This document shows positions 18,088 to 26,533 of a stretch of DNA of 64,000 bases, piece after piece. The notes beneath the pieces are model-generated. The model ran no database searches. It saw nothing but the letters and a program-made list of their open reading frames with translations, and was not told the DNA's origin. The stretch spans positions 3,766,001 through 3,830,000 of the forward strand of contig NZ_CP102428.1 in assembly GCF_024652905.1 (NCBI RefSeq). Direction: 5' to 3'. Within the stretch, counting starts at the first letter, position 1. Every line of letters starts with the position of its first letter. The stretch is from Pseudomonas oryzihabitans. GTDB lineage: Bacteria; Pseudomonadota; Gammaproteobacteria; Pseudomonadales; Pseudomonadaceae. A program made the translations under genes and the position numbers.

Positions 18088-18112
18088 TCCGCCCGCTAGA
18101 CGAGACACGCCT

Positions 18113-18979
18113 GTGAACCTCATGCAACACATTGCTCAATCCCGCCACCTGCTGCGCAAGTCGGAGCTCAAGGTCGCCGAGCAGGTCATGGTGGATCCGG
18201 CTGCCGTCATGCACAGCTCCATGGCCGACCTCGCCCACAACGTCGGCGTCAGCGAGCCCACCATCGTGCGTTTCTGCCGGGCCATCGGCTGCGATGGATT
18301 CCAGGATCTCAAGCTGCGCTTGGCCCAGAGCCTGGCGGCGGGGGCCAGTTTCGGCCAGTTCGCCATCCACGAGAACGATGCGGTGGAAGACTTCAGCCTG
18401 AAGATCTTCGACACCACCTTGCACACCCTCATGGACGTGCGCGAGCGCCTGGACATGCGCGCCCTGGAAACGGCCATCGAGGCGATCGCCAAGGCCCAGC
18501 GGGTGATGTTCTACGGCTTTGGCGCCTCGGGTTCGGTGGCCAACGACGCCCAGCACAAGTTCTTTCGCCTGCAGCTCAGCGCCACCGCCTATTCCGATCC
18601 GCACATGCAGGCGATGTCGGCGGCGACCCTGACGCCTTCCGATGCGGCCATCTGCATCTCCCAGTCGGGGCGTTCCAAGGATCTGCTGATCACTGCCAAT
18701 CTAGTGCGCGACAACGGCGCCGCGCTGATCACCATCTGCCCGGGGCAGACGCCGCTGGCCGATCTGTCCACGGTCAACATCGCCATCGACGTGCACGAAG
18801 ACACCGACATCTATGTGCCCCTGACCTCGCGCATCGCCCATCTGGTGGTGATCGATGTACTGGCCATGGGCGTGGCCATGTCCCGTGGTCCGGCGCTGGT
18901 CGAGCACCTCAAGAGCGTGAAACGCAGCCTGCGCAGCTTGCGGCTGTCGTCAAAGTCGACCAAGCACAGCGACACCTAA
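18113..18979 (+). CDS. MurR/RpiR family transcriptional regulator
   Basis: This 288-residue regulator has an N-terminal RpiR helix-turn-helix domain (about 1-77, with KVAEQVMVDPAAVMHSSMADLA and VSEPTIVRFCRAIGCDGFQDLKLRLAQ). A C-terminal SIS phosphosugar-binding domain (about 125-260) contains FYGFGASG and ISQSGRSKDLL. The start is GTG at 18113, giving MNLMQHIAQSR; an ATG three codons later (18122) is an alternative. It resembles, but is not, HexR by my recollection of that protein. Its position next to the pyc locus matches P. aeruginosa gene order as I recall it. The target is unknown. Confidence 0.9.
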   Translation: MNLMQHIAQSRHLLRKSELKVAEQVMVDPAAVMHSSMADLAHNVGVSEPTIVRFCRAIGCDGFQDLKLRLAQSLAAGASFGQFAIHENDAVEDFSLKIFDTTLHTLMDVRERLDMRALETAIEAIAKAQRVMFYGFGASGSVANDAQHKFFRLQLSATAYSDPHMQAMSAATLTPSDAAICISQSGRSKDLLITANLVRDNGAALITICPGQTPLADLSTVNIAIDVHEDTDIYVPLTSRIAHLVVIDVLAMGVAMSRGPALVEHLKSVKRSLRSLRLSSKSTKHSDT

Positions 18980-19056
18980 TAGTCGTCTCGCTGTCGCCAA
19001 ACCGTCACCTGTTAGGGTGAAGCTGCCCATTCCGATCCCAGCCCGGAGGAATTGGC

Positions 19057-19278
19057 ATGACCGCTCTCATCCAGCAATCCAGCGTTCGTCTCGACAGCAA
19101 GACTCGCAGAAAGCTACAGGATCAACGGCGGATGAAATTCCGCCGTGCCATCGAAGCCCGTGCCGAAGAACAGCGGCTTGCCGTGGAGCTCGATGAACTG
19201 CTGTTTCTCAATCAGCTGCTGGACGAACGCCAGGCCCTGCGCCGACAGCAGGCTCCAGGGCAATACCTAACGCATTGA
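19057..19278 (+). CDS. Small basic protein of unknown function
   Basis: This 73-residue, strongly basic and probably all-helical protein contains TRRKLQDQRRMKFRRAIEARAEEQRL. It has an excellent GGAGGA ribosome-binding site. Pseudomonads carry other small proteins with a similar DQRRMxFRRAIE core, so it may belong to that group, but I cannot name a function. Its last 71 bp overlap the 3' end of the convergent LysR gene (pycR-like), which is unusual for neighbours on opposite strands. Confidence 0.75.
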   Translation: MTALIQQSSVRLDSKTRRKLQDQRRMKFRRAIEARAEEQRLAVELDELLFLNQLLDERQALRRQQAPGQYLTH

Positions 19279-20188
19279 TCAGGCTGCGCTGGCCGCGCAG
19301 ATAGTCGACGAAGGCCTGGGCCACTGGCGACAGCGGCTTGCCACGGACCTGGACCACGCACCAGGAACGTCGCAGCGGCAATTCGGCGACGTCCAGCTCG
19401 ACTAGGCTGCCGGCGGCGAGATCGCTGCGAATGGCCTGGCGCGGCAGCAGGGCCAGCCCGAGGCCGGCGCGGACCGCTTCGCGTTGTGCCTCGAAGGCGC
19501 CGATCTCCAGTTGTTCGGCGAAGTGGGCGCGCTTCTGCTTGAGATAGTCCTCGCAGGCCTGGCGCGTGCCGGAGCCGACTTCGCGCACCAGCAGCGGATA
19601 GGTCGTCAGGTCGCGCAGGCTCAGCCCGCGGCGCCCGGCCAGAGCATGGCCCGGGCGCGCCACGGCGACGATGGCGTTGTCCAGCAGCGGCAGGAACTCC
19701 AGATCCGTGCCGCTCGGCACGCCGGACATCAGCGCCACGTCTTCGCGATTCTCCGTCAGCCTTCGTAGCACCCGGGCATGGTTGCCCACGGTCAGCGCCA
19801 GATCGACCTGGGGATGGCTGCTACGAAACTGGCTGAACAGGTGCGGTGCCAGGTACTGGGCGCTGCTCTCCACCCCCAGGCGTAACTGGCCGTGCAGGGC
19901 ACCGCGCAGATTCGACAGCTGCATGTCCAGGCTGCCCAGCCGGGCGAAGAGATCACGCCCGGTCTGGCGCAAGGCCTCGCCGGCTTCGGTGAGATAGAGG
20001 GTGCGATTGACGTAGTTGAACAGCGGCGCGCCCACCACCTCTTCGAGTTGGCGCACCTGCAGGCTCACCGCCGGCTGGGTGAGCGCCATGATGTCGGCCG
20101 CGCGGCTGTAGGAGCGGGCCTCGCAGACGGCCTCGAACACCTGCAGCTGGCGGAAGGTGAGTCGCATCAAGGGCTTGCGCATGGGCAT
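19208..20188 (-). CDS. LysR family transcriptional regulator (PycR-like)
   Basis: This 326-residue LysR-type regulator has an N-terminal winged helix (LTFRQLQVFEAVCEARSYSRAADIMALTQPAVSLQVRQLEEVVG, about 9-53) and a periplasmic-binding-like effector domain (about 95-300). It is transcribed away from the pyruvate carboxylase genes across a 132-bp gap with CATAAG/CTTATG repeats, the usual LysR arrangement. In P. aeruginosa the gene in this position is called pycR. Several in-frame ATGs (20188, 20182, 20167) lack clear ribosome-binding sites; the longest is given. Confidence 0.9.
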   Translation of the reverse strand: MPMRKPLMRLTFRQLQVFEAVCEARSYSRAADIMALTQPAVSLQVRQLEEVVGAPLFNYVNRTLYLTEAGEALRQTGRDLFARLGSLDMQLSNLRGALHGQLRLGVESSAQYLAPHLFSQFRSSHPQVDLALTVGNHARVLRRLTENREDVALMSGVPSGTDLEFLPLLDNAIVAVARPGHALAGRRGLSLRDLTTYPLLVREVGSGTRQACEDYLKQKRAHFAEQLEIGAFEAQREAVRAGLGLALLPRQAIRSDLAAGSLVELDVAELPLRRSWCVVQVRGKPLSPVAQAFVDYLRGQRSLINALGIALEPAVGAGPGVRPAAD

Positions 20189-20198
20189 CGGCGAGATA

Positions 20199-20247
20199 CA
20201 TAAGGGATGACTTATGGAGTATCCAACAATTATTTATTTTCCATAAG
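20199..20247. promoter_or_regulatory. Repeated CATAAG/CTTATG half-sites between lysR and pycA
   Basis: CATAAG (20199-20204) and CTTATG (20211-20216) form an inverted repeat, and a third copy, CCATAAG, lies at 20241-20247. The arrangement around an AT-rich stretch fits LysR-type recognition and activation sites (ATAAG-N6-CTTAT) for the divergent regulator. Confidence 0.55.
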
Positions 20248-20320
20248 AGAGGCCCTGGCGTAGCTTCGGATCACCGGCAATAACAAGCGGCTGCAGGTTG
20301 CAGCAGACAAGGAGCCAGGT

Positions 20321-21736
20321 GTGATCAAGAAGATACTTATCGCCAATCGGGGCGAGATCGCCGTGCGCATCGTGCGTGCCTGTGCCGAAATGGGCATTCG
20401 TTCGGTAGCGGTCTATTCCGACGCCGATCGCCAAGCGCTCCACGTGAAACGTGCCGACGAAGCCCATGGGATCGGCAGCGATCCGCTGGAGGGCTATCTC
20501 AACCCGCGCAAGCTGGTGAACCTGGCCGTGGAGACCGGCTGCGATGCCTTGCATCCCGGCTATGGCTTCCTTTCCGAAAACGCCGAACTGGCGGAAATCT
20601 GCGCCCAGCGCGGTATCCGCTTCATCGGGCCGTCCGCCGAGGTCATTCGCCGCATGGGCGATAAGACGGAAGCGCGGCGCAGCATGATCGCCGCCGGCGT
20701 GCCCTGCACCCCGGGCACCGAAGGCAACGTGGCGGACATCGCCGAGGCCCTGCGCGAAGGCGATCGTATCGGTTACCCGGTGATGCTCAAGGCCACCTCC
20801 GGCGGCGGCGGGCGCGGTATCCGTCGCTGCAACTCGCGCGAGGAGCTGGAGCAGGCCTATCCGCGCGTGATTTCCGAGGCGACCAAGGCCTTCGGCTCGG
20901 CCGAGGTGTTTCTCGAGAAGTGCATCGTCAATCCCAAGCACATCGAGGCGCAGATCCTCGCCGACAGCCACGGCAACACCGTGCATCTGTTCGAGCGCGA
21001 CTGCTCCATCCAGCGGCGCAACCAGAAGCTGATCGAGATCGCCCCCAGCCCCCAGCTGACCCCCGAGCAGCGCGCCTACATCGGTGATCTCGCCGTGCGT
21101 GCCGCCAAGGCGGTGGGCTACGAGAACGCCGGTACCGTGGAATTCCTGCTCGCCGAGGGCGAGGTGTATTTCATGGAGATGAACACCCGGGTGCAGGTGG
21201 AGCACACCATCACCGAGGAAATCACCGGCATCGACATCGTCCGCGAGCAGATCCGCATCGCTTCCGGGCTGCCGCTGTCCTTTGCCCAGGAAGACGTCCA
21301 GCACCGCGGCTTCGCCCTGCAGTTCCGCATCAACGCCGAGGATCCCAAGAACAACTTCCTGCCGAGCTTCGGCAAGATCACCCGCTACTACGCGCCGGGC
21401 GGCCCGGGGGTGCGTACCGACACCGCCATCTACACCGGCTACGTGATCCCGCCGTACTACGATTCCATGTGTCTCAAGCTGATCGTCTGGGCGCTGACCT
21501 GGGAAGAGGCCATGGACCGTGGCCTGCGCGCCCTGGACGACATGCGCGTGCAGGGGGTGAAGACCACCGCGCCCTATTACCAGGCCATCCTGCGCGATCC
21601 CGAATTCCGCAGCGGGCGCTTCAACACCAGCTTCGTGGAGAGCCATCCGGAGCTGACCCAGTACTCGATCAAGCGCAACCCGACGCACCTGGCCATCGCC
21701 ATCGCCGCCGCCATCGCCGCCCATGCCGGTTTGTAA
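20321..21736 (+). CDS. pycA: Pyruvate carboxylase subunit A (biotin carboxylase)
   Basis: This 471-residue ATP-grasp biotin carboxylase carboxylates biotin on the partner subunit with bicarbonate and ATP. Visible motifs are KILIANRGEIAVRIVRA at the start, HPGYGFLSEN, KATSGGGGRGIR (ATP-binding Gly loop), FLEKC, EMNTRVQVEHTITE (active site) and RINAEDP. It starts with GTG after an AAGGAG site. The paired subunit follows after 10 bp. Sodium-pump beta/gamma subunits of oxaloacetate decarboxylase are absent, so a two-subunit pyruvate carboxylase is the better call than acetyl-CoA carboxylase. Confidence 0.95.
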   Translation: MIKKILIANRGEIAVRIVRACAEMGIRSVAVYSDADRQALHVKRADEAHGIGSDPLEGYLNPRKLVNLAVETGCDALHPGYGFLSENAELAEICAQRGIRFIGPSAEVIRRMGDKTEARRSMIAAGVPCTPGTEGNVADIAEALREGDRIGYPVMLKATSGGGGRGIRRCNSREELEQAYPRVISEATKAFGSAEVFLEKCIVNPKHIEAQILADSHGNTVHLFERDCSIQRRNQKLIEIAPSPQLTPEQRAYIGDLAVRAAKAVGYENAGTVEFLLAEGEVYFMEMNTRVQVEHTITEEITGIDIVREQIRIASGLPLSFAQEDVQHRGFALQFRINAEDPKNNFLPSFGKITRYYAPGGPGVRTDTAIYTGYVIPPYYDSMCLKLIVWALTWEEAMDRGLRALDDMRVQGVKTTAPYYQAILRDPEFRSGRFNTSFVESHPELTQYSIKRNPTHLAIAIAAAIAAHAGL

Positions 21737-21746
21737 GGACAGAACA

Positions 21747-23552
21747 ATGAAAAGCATCCAGATCACCGACACCATCCTGCGCGACGCCCACCAATCGCTG
21801 CTGGCGACCCGCATGCGTACCGAAGACATGCTGCCGATCTGCGCCAAGCTCGACCAGGTCGGCTACTGGTCGCTGGAAGTCTGGGGTGGCGCCACCTTCG
21901 ACGCCTGCGTGCGCTTCCTCAAGGAAGACCCCTGGGAGCGTCTGCGCCAGCTGCGCCAGGCGCTGCCCAATACCCGCCTGCAGATGCTCCTGCGTGGGCA
22001 GAATCTGCTGGGCTATCGGCACTACAGCGATGATGTGGTCGAGGCCTTCGTCGAGCGCGCGGCAGCCAATGGCATCGATGTCTTCCGTATCTTCGATGCC
22101 ATGAACGATGTGCGTAACCTGGAGACCGCCATCCGCGCGGTCAAGGCCAGCGGCAAGCACGCCCAGGGTACCCTCTGCTACACCACCAGCCCGGTACACA
22201 GCGTGGCGGCCTTCGTCGACCAGGCCAAGCGCATGGCCGACTTGGGCGTGGATTCCATCGCCATCAAGGACATGGCCGGTCTGCTCACCCCCTATGCCAC
22301 CGGCGAGCTGGTCAAGGCGCTCAAGGAGGCCCTGACGCTGGATGTGGTGGTGCACTCCCACGACACCGCCGGGGTGGCCGCCATGTGCCAGCTCAAGGCG
22401 GTGGAGAACGGCGCCGACCGCATCGACACGGCGATCTCCAGCATGGCCTGGGGCACCAGCCACCCGGGTACCGAATCCATGGTCGCCGCCTTGCGCGATA
22501 CGCCCTACGACACCGGGCTGGACCTGGAACTGCTGCAGGAAATCGGCCTGTACTTCCATGCGGTGCGCAAGAAGTACCACCAGTTCGAGAGCGAATTCAC
22601 CGGGGTCGATACCCGGGTGCAGGTCAACCAGGTGCCGGGCGGCATGATCTCCAACCTGGCCAACCAATTGCGCGAGCAGGGCGCCCTCAATCGCATGAAC
22701 GAGGTGCTGGAGGAGATCCCGCGGGTGCGCAAGGACCTGGGCTATCCGCCCCTGGTGACGCCGACCTCGCAGATCGTCGGCACCCAGGCCTTCTTCAACG
22801 TGCTGGCCGGCGAGCGCTACAAGACCATCACCAACGAGGTGAAGCTCTATCTGCAGGGTCGCTATGGCAAGGCGCCGGGCGCCATCTGCGAGCAGTTGCG
22901 CAAGCAGGCCATCGGCCAGGAAGAGGTCATCGAGGGACGTCCGGCCGATCTGCTCAGCCCCGAGCTGGCGCGACTGCGTGCCGAGATCGGCGACCTGGCC
23001 AAGCGCGAAGAGGACGTGATGACCTTCGCTATGTTCCCCGATATCGGACGCAAATTCCTCGAAGAACGCGCTGCCGGCACCCTGGTGCCGGAAGCCTTGC
23101 TGCCCATGCCGTCGGCCGATGGCGTGGCCGCGGTGGGTGGCCAGGGTGTGCCGACCGCCTTCAGCGTTGATGTGCACGGAGAGACCTACCAGGTGGACAT
23201 CACCGGTATCGGCCTCAAGAGCGAGGGCAAGCGGCACTTCTACCTGTCCATCGACGGGGTGCCGGAAGAGGTGGTGTTCGAGGCCAGCGGCGATTTCGTC
23301 GCCGAAGGCGGCCAGCGGCGGCGCCAGGCGGAGCGTCCGGGCGATGTCAGCACCACCATGCCGGGCAACATCGTCGAGGTGCTGGTCAAGGAAGGCGATC
23401 AGGTCAAGGCCGGGCAGGGCGTGCTGGTCACCGAAGCCATGAAGATGGAGACCGAGATCCAGGCGCCCATCGCCGGCACCGTCATCGCGGTGCGGGTGGC
23501 CAAGGGCGACCGGGTCAATCCGGGTGAAGTCTTGATTGAAATCGAAGGCTGA
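21747..23552 (+). CDS. pycB: Pyruvate carboxylase subunit B (carboxyltransferase plus biotin carrier; OadA-like)
   Basis: This 601-residue protein transfers the carboxyl group to pyruvate, forming oxaloacetate for the TCA cycle. The N-terminal TIM-barrel carboxyltransferase (about 1-270) has TDTILRDAHQSLLATRMRTED and the metal-ligand VHSHDTAGV. The PYC_OADA conserved domain follows (about 290-465). The C-terminal biotinyl domain (about 530-601) carries the biotin-lysine motif EAMKMETEI. The ATG at 21747 (after AAGGA) is preferred over an ATG 8 codons earlier that overlaps pycA. A terminator follows directly. Confidence 0.95.
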   Translation: MKSIQITDTILRDAHQSLLATRMRTEDMLPICAKLDQVGYWSLEVWGGATFDACVRFLKEDPWERLRQLRQALPNTRLQMLLRGQNLLGYRHYSDDVVEAFVERAAANGIDVFRIFDAMNDVRNLETAIRAVKASGKHAQGTLCYTTSPVHSVAAFVDQAKRMADLGVDSIAIKDMAGLLTPYATGELVKALKEALTLDVVVHSHDTAGVAAMCQLKAVENGADRIDTAISSMAWGTSHPGTESMVAALRDTPYDTGLDLELLQEIGLYFHAVRKKYHQFESEFTGVDTRVQVNQVPGGMISNLANQLREQGALNRMNEVLEEIPRVRKDLGYPPLVTPTSQIVGTQAFFNVLAGERYKTITNEVKLYLQGRYGKAPGAICEQLRKQAIGQEEVIEGRPADLLSPELARLRAEIGDLAKREEDVMTFAMFPDIGRKFLEERAAGTLVPEALLPMPSADGVAAVGGQGVPTAFSVDVHGETYQVDITGIGLKSEGKRHFYLSIDGVPEEVVFEASGDFVAEGGQRRRQAERPGDVSTTMPGNIVEVLVKEGDQVKAGQGVLVTEAMKMETEIQAPIAGTVIAVRVAKGDRVNPGEVLIEIEG

Positions 23553-23571
23553 GATCACTTCGATTTCCCTC

Positions 23572-23595
23572 GGGGGCCACTAGGCCCCCTTTTTT
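23572..23595 (+). terminator. Rho-independent terminator of pycAB
   Basis: GGGGGCC-ACTA-GGCCCCC is a 7-bp GC stem followed by six T residues, 19 bp after the pycB stop. Confidence 0.95.
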
Positions 23596-23635
23596 ATGGG
23601 CGGTTTCTATCCATTCGATTGAGAAAAAGCACTAA

Positions 23636-23762
23636 CACCTCTCGATAGGGTCTGCTATTTAATATAGCCAAGGCTATAACGATCCCGGGAGGATTCGCGA
23701 TGCTGAAAGATCTCAAGAGACGTGCCTTGCGTGGTCTGCTGGACAAGCTGCTCGACCAGCCT
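23636..23762 (+). repeat. Diverged tandem copy 1 of the sitA leader (MntR box, RBS, signal-peptide codons)
   Basis: This segment aligns by eye with 23957-24081. They share CACCTCT(C)GATAGG, TGCTAT, a run of 16 identical bases across the MntR-type box, a purine-rich ribosome-binding site, and then the first 21 codons of the respective genes (11 of 21 residues identical). The two copies lie about 320 bp apart in the same orientation, so a local duplication is the simplest origin. Confidence 0.75.
23661..23680. promoter_or_regulatory. MntR-type box 1 (upstream of the MntS-like gene)
   Basis: AATATAGCCAAGGCTATAAC contains the ATAGC-N4-GCTAT dyad of the enterobacterial MntR operator (AACATAGCAAAGGCTATGTT at mntH, as I recall it), including the AAG next to the dyad. 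It lies 19 bp before the ATG of the 43-codon gene. Confidence 0.75.
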
Positions 23763-23831
23763 GCCGAACGTCGTCCGCTGGAGCCCCAGCCCGAGCGGTC
23801 GCGCGTTACCCTGGCGCACACCGCGCACTGA
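23700..23831 (+). CDS. MntS-like small protein derived from a duplicated SitA signal peptide
   Basis: This 43-residue gene has a GGGAGGA ribosome-binding site, an MntR-type box and no other overlapping gene. Its first 21 residues, MLKDLKRRALRGLLDKLLDQP, align with the SitA start [21 protein letters not shown] at 11 positions. The hydrophobic core has been broken by Arg, Asp, Lys and Asp, so it should no longer act as a signal peptide. The tail (AERRPLEPQPERSRVTLAHTAH) is unrelated. E. coli MntS, a 42-residue MntR-repressed protein that raises intracellular Mn, has also been proposed to derive from the SitA signal peptide. The family assignment is inference; expression is untested. Confidence 0.65.
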   Translation: MLKDLKRRALRGLLDKLLDQPAERRPLEPQPERSRVTLAHTAH

Positions 23832-23956
23832 CCTTCTACCTAGTAGGCAGGGCCGCTTGGTCCTGCCGCGCTGCCTCGCGTGCGTTCCTGCCGAGGCGCC
23901 TTTCCCTGCTCGTATCCCTGTCGAGCGTTCTCATCCCAGGTTACAAAGTCTCCCTG

Positions 23957-24081
23957 CACCTCTGATAGGTTGTGCTATCTAATTTAGCCAAGGCTATAAC
24001 TACCGAGAGGCTGGCCGGATGCTGGAGAAGACGAAACGCTGGACCCTGATGGGTTTGTTGGGACTGCTGCTGGGCAACCCT
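23957..24081 (+). repeat. Copy 2 of the duplicated leader (functional sitA leader)
   Basis: This is the partner of the segment at 23636-23762. It holds the second MntR-type box, the ribosome-binding site and the signal-peptide codons of the manganese-binding protein gene. Confidence 0.75.
23981..24000. promoter_or_regulatory. MntR-type box 2 (upstream of the Mn transporter operon)
   Basis: AATTTAGCCAAGGCTATAAC matches box 1 at all but one position and carries the TAGC-N4-GCTA dyad. It lies 18 bp upstream of the ATG of the substrate-binding protein gene, as expected for manganese repression of the operon. Confidence 0.78.
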
Positions 24082-24912
24082 GTCCAGGCGGCGGAGCCGT
24101 TCAAGGTGGTCACCACCTTCACGGTGATCGCCGACATGGCGCGCAACGTGGCGGGCGACGCCGCTCAGGTGGAGTCCATCACCAAGCCCGGTGCCGAGAT
24201 CCACAACTACCAGCCCACCCCGGGCGATCTGCTCAAAGCTCGCGATGCCCAGCTGGTGCTGTGGAACGGCCTGAATCTGGAGCTCTGGTTCGAGCGTTTC
24301 TTCAGCCGCATGAAGGACGTGCCCAGCGCGGTGGTCTCCCAGGGCGTCGCGCCCATCGCCATCGCCCAGGGCCCCTATGCCGGCAAGCCCAATCCCCATG
24401 CCTGGATGTCGCCGCAGGCGGCGCTGGTCTACGTCGACAACATCCGCGATGCGCTGGTGCAGCACGATCCGGCCAATGCCGAGACCTACCGCCGTAACGC
24501 CGAGGCCTACAAGACGCGCATCACCGCCACCCTCGATCCCCTGCGCCAGCAGCTGCAGGGGATTCCCGAGCAGCGCCGCTGGCTGGTCTCCAGCGAGGGT
24601 GCCTTCAGCTATCTGGCGCGTGACCTGGGCCTCAAGGAACTCTATCTCTGGCCAATCAACGCCGATGCCCAGGGCACCCCGCAGCAGGTGCGCCGGGTGA
24701 TCGAGACAGTGCGCGCCGAGCGGATTCCGGCGGTGTTCAGCGAGAGCACCGTGTCCGCCGCAGCGGCCGAGCAGGTGGCGCGGGAGAGCGGTGCCCGCTA
24801 CGGCGGGGTGCTCTATGTAGATTCCCTGAGCGCCGCCGACGGTCCGGTGCCCACCTATCTCGACCTGCTGCGGGTCACCACCGAAACCCTGGTCAAGGGG
24901 CTGGCGCCATGA
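24019..24912 (+). CDS. Manganese/iron ABC transporter, substrate-binding protein (SitA/MntA type)
   Basis: This 297-residue cluster A-I metal-binding protein has a signal peptide (about 1-24, ending QAAEP). The four expected metal ligands are visible: His in [11 protein letters not shown], His in NPHAWMSP, Glu in [10 protein letters not shown] and Asp in [10 protein letters not shown]. The Glu ligand, and the absence of a His-rich loop, fit Mn/Fe rather than Zn transport. It is the first gene of a four-gene operon with 1-4-bp overlaps. An MntR-type box upstream supports manganese control. Confidence 0.93.
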   Translation: MLEKTKRWTLMGLLGLLLGNPVQAAEPFKVVTTFTVIADMARNVAGDAAQVESITKPGAEIHNYQPTPGDLLKARDAQLVLWNGLNLELWFERFFSRMKDVPSAVVSQGVAPIAIAQGPYAGKPNPHAWMSPQAALVYVDNIRDALVQHDPANAETYRRNAEAYKTRITATLDPLRQQLQGIPEQRRWLVSSEGAFSYLARDLGLKELYLWPINADAQGTPQQVRRVIETVRAERIPAVFSESTVSAAAAEQVARESGARYGGVLYVDSLSAADGPVPTYLDLLRVTTETLVKGLAP

Positions 24913-25679
24913 TCGCTCTCGACGGGGTCGGCGTGACCTATCGCAATGGCCATACCGCCCTGCGCGACGCCAGCCTGGTGGTGCCCGGCGGGTCCATCAC
25001 CGCCCTGGTGGGCGTCAATGGCAGCGGCAAGTCCACCCTGTTCAAGGCGATCATGGGCTTCGTGCCCCTGCGCACCGGTCAGGTGCGGGTCGATGACCTG
25101 CCGGTGGCCCAGGCCCTGAAGCGTAATCTGGTCGCCTATGTGCCCCAGAGCGAAGACGTCGACTGGGACTTTCCGGTGCGGGTGGAAGACGTGGTGCTCA
25201 TGGGGCGCTATGGCCGGATGAATTTCCTGCGCCTGGCGCGCGCCGCCGATCACCAGGCGGTGGCCGCCGCCCTGGCCCGGGTAGGGCTGACCGACTTGCG
25301 CAAACGGCAGATCGGCGAACTCTCCGGTGGCCAGAAGAAGCGCGTCTTCCTCGCCCGCGCCCTGGCCCAGGACAGCCGGGTGATCCTGCTGGACGAACCC
25401 TTCACCGGGGTGGACGCCACCTCCGAGCGCGCCATCATCGAATTGCTCCAGGCCCTGCGCGCCGAGGGTCGCTCGATGCTGGTCTCGACCCATGACCTGG
25501 CCAGCATCGAGCGCTTCTGCGACCGCACCGTGCTGCTCGATCGCACCGTGCTGGCCCAGGGGCCGACGGCCGAGGTCTTTACCCGGGAGAATCTGGAGTG
25601 GACCTTCGGTGGCGCCCTGCGCCTGTTCGAGGGGGGACGCCAGGCGTCGCAACCGCCCCAGTGGCGAGAGCGTGCCTGA
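24909..25679 (+). CDS. Manganese/iron ABC transporter, ATP-binding protein (SitB type)
   Basis: This 256-residue ABC ATPase has Walker [10 protein letters not shown] (about 38-46), signature [15 protein letters not shown], Walker B VILLDEPF and the H-loop STHDL. It energises import by the two permeases encoded downstream. Its ATG overlaps the stop of the binding-protein gene (ATGA), implying translational coupling. Confidence 0.95.
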   Translation: MIALDGVGVTYRNGHTALRDASLVVPGGSITALVGVNGSGKSTLFKAIMGFVPLRTGQVRVDDLPVAQALKRNLVAYVPQSEDVDWDFPVRVEDVVLMGRYGRMNFLRLARAADHQAVAAALARVGLTDLRKRQIGELSGGQKKRVFLARALAQDSRVILLDEPFTGVDATSERAIIELLQALRAEGRSMLVSTHDLASIERFCDRTVLLDRTVLAQGPTAEVFTRENLEWTFGGALRLFEGGRQASQPPQWRERA

Positions 25680-26533
25680 TGGAGTGGCTGCTGGAACCCC
25701 TGGCCTACGGCTACATGAAAAACGCCCTGGGCGCGGCGGCCCTGGTGGGTGGGCTGTGCGCCTTTCTCTCCGCCTATCTGATGCTCAAGGGCTGGTCGCT
25801 GATCGGCGATGCCCTGTCCCATGCCGTGGTACCAGGGGTGGCCGGCGCCTATCTGCTCGGGCTGCCGCTGGCCCTGGGCGCCTTTCTCGCCGGCGGCGCG
25901 GCGGCCGGGGCCATGCTGGGGCTGCGGCAGTACACCCGGCTGAAAGAAGACGTCATCATCGGCCTGATCTTCAGCGCCTTCTTTGGTGGCGGGCTGTTCC
26001 TGGTCTCGCTGGCGCCGGTGGCGGTGGACATCCAGACCATCGTCTTCGGCAACATCCTGGCCATCACCCCCGAGGCCAGTCGCCAGCTGCTGATCATCGC
26101 CGCCGTCTCCCTGTTGGTGCTGCTGCTCAAGTGGCGCGACCTCCTGCTGGTGTTCTTCGACGAGGGCCAGGCGCGTGCCTGCGGCCTCAATCCCACCGGC
26201 TACAAGCTGCTGTTCTTTACCCTGCTGGCGCTGAGCACCGTGGCGGCCATGCAGACGGTGGGCGCCTTCCTGGTCATCGCCCTGGTGGTGACGCCGGGGG
26301 CGACGGCCTATCTGCTCAGTGATCGCTTCTCGCGGGTGGTGCTGATCAGCGTGGCCATCGGCGTCGGCAGCGGCCTGCTGGGCACCTATCTCAGCTACTT
26401 CCTCGACGGCGCCACCGGAGGCTGCGTGGTGGTCCTGCAGACGCTGATCTTTCTGCTGGCCTTCGTGCTGGCGCCGCGTCACGGCCTGCTGGCCAATCGG
26501 CGCCGGGCCCGGCAGACGGCGGAGGCGGGCTGA
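25679..26533 (+). CDS. Manganese/iron ABC transporter, permease 1 (SitC type)
   Basis: This 284-residue ABC-3 family permease has about eight hydrophobic helices. It contains LKGWSLIGDALSHAVVPGVAGAY near the N-terminus and GAFLVIALVVTPGATAYLL towards the C-terminus, both family hallmarks. The ATG at 25679 overlaps the stop of the ATPase gene by one base. A longer in-frame start at 25598 would lie inside the ATPase gene and is rejected. Confidence 0.94.
   Translation: MEWLLEPLAYGYMKNALGAAALVGGLCAFLSAYLMLKGWSLIGDALSHAVVPGVAGAYLLGLPLALGAFLAGGAAAGAMLGLRQYTRLKEDVIIGLIFSAFFGGGLFLVSLAPVAVDIQTIVFGNILAITPEASRQLLIIAAVSLLVLLLKWRDLLLVFFDEGQARACGLNPTGYKLLFFTLLALSTVAAMQTVGAFLVIALVVTPGATAYLLSDRFSRVVLISVAIGVGSGLLGTYLSYFLDGATGGCVVVLQTLIFLLAFVLAPRHGLLANRRRARQTAEAG

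Larger units (their letters stand above)
17773..18112. other. 340-bp divergent intergenic region (hcp / rpiR)
   Basis: This gap holds the sigma-54 promoter and palindrome for hcp on the left, and the promoter/operator of the RpiR-family gene on the right. I see no coding region or RNA gene in it. Confidence 0.7.

Noticed and set aside
18113-18979. Assignment of the RpiR-family gene as hexR
   Set aside because: The sequence differs clearly from HexR as I remember it, and no glucose-catabolic genes (zwf, edd) are adjacent.
20437-20450. Fourth parS-like site GCTCCACGTGAAAC inside pycA
   Set aside because: Two mismatches to the pseudomonad site, and the sequence encodes an ordinary stretch of the biotin carboxylase.
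21669-23558. 629-codon minus-strand frame opposite pycB
   Set aside because: Shadow of a strongly conserved plus-strand gene.
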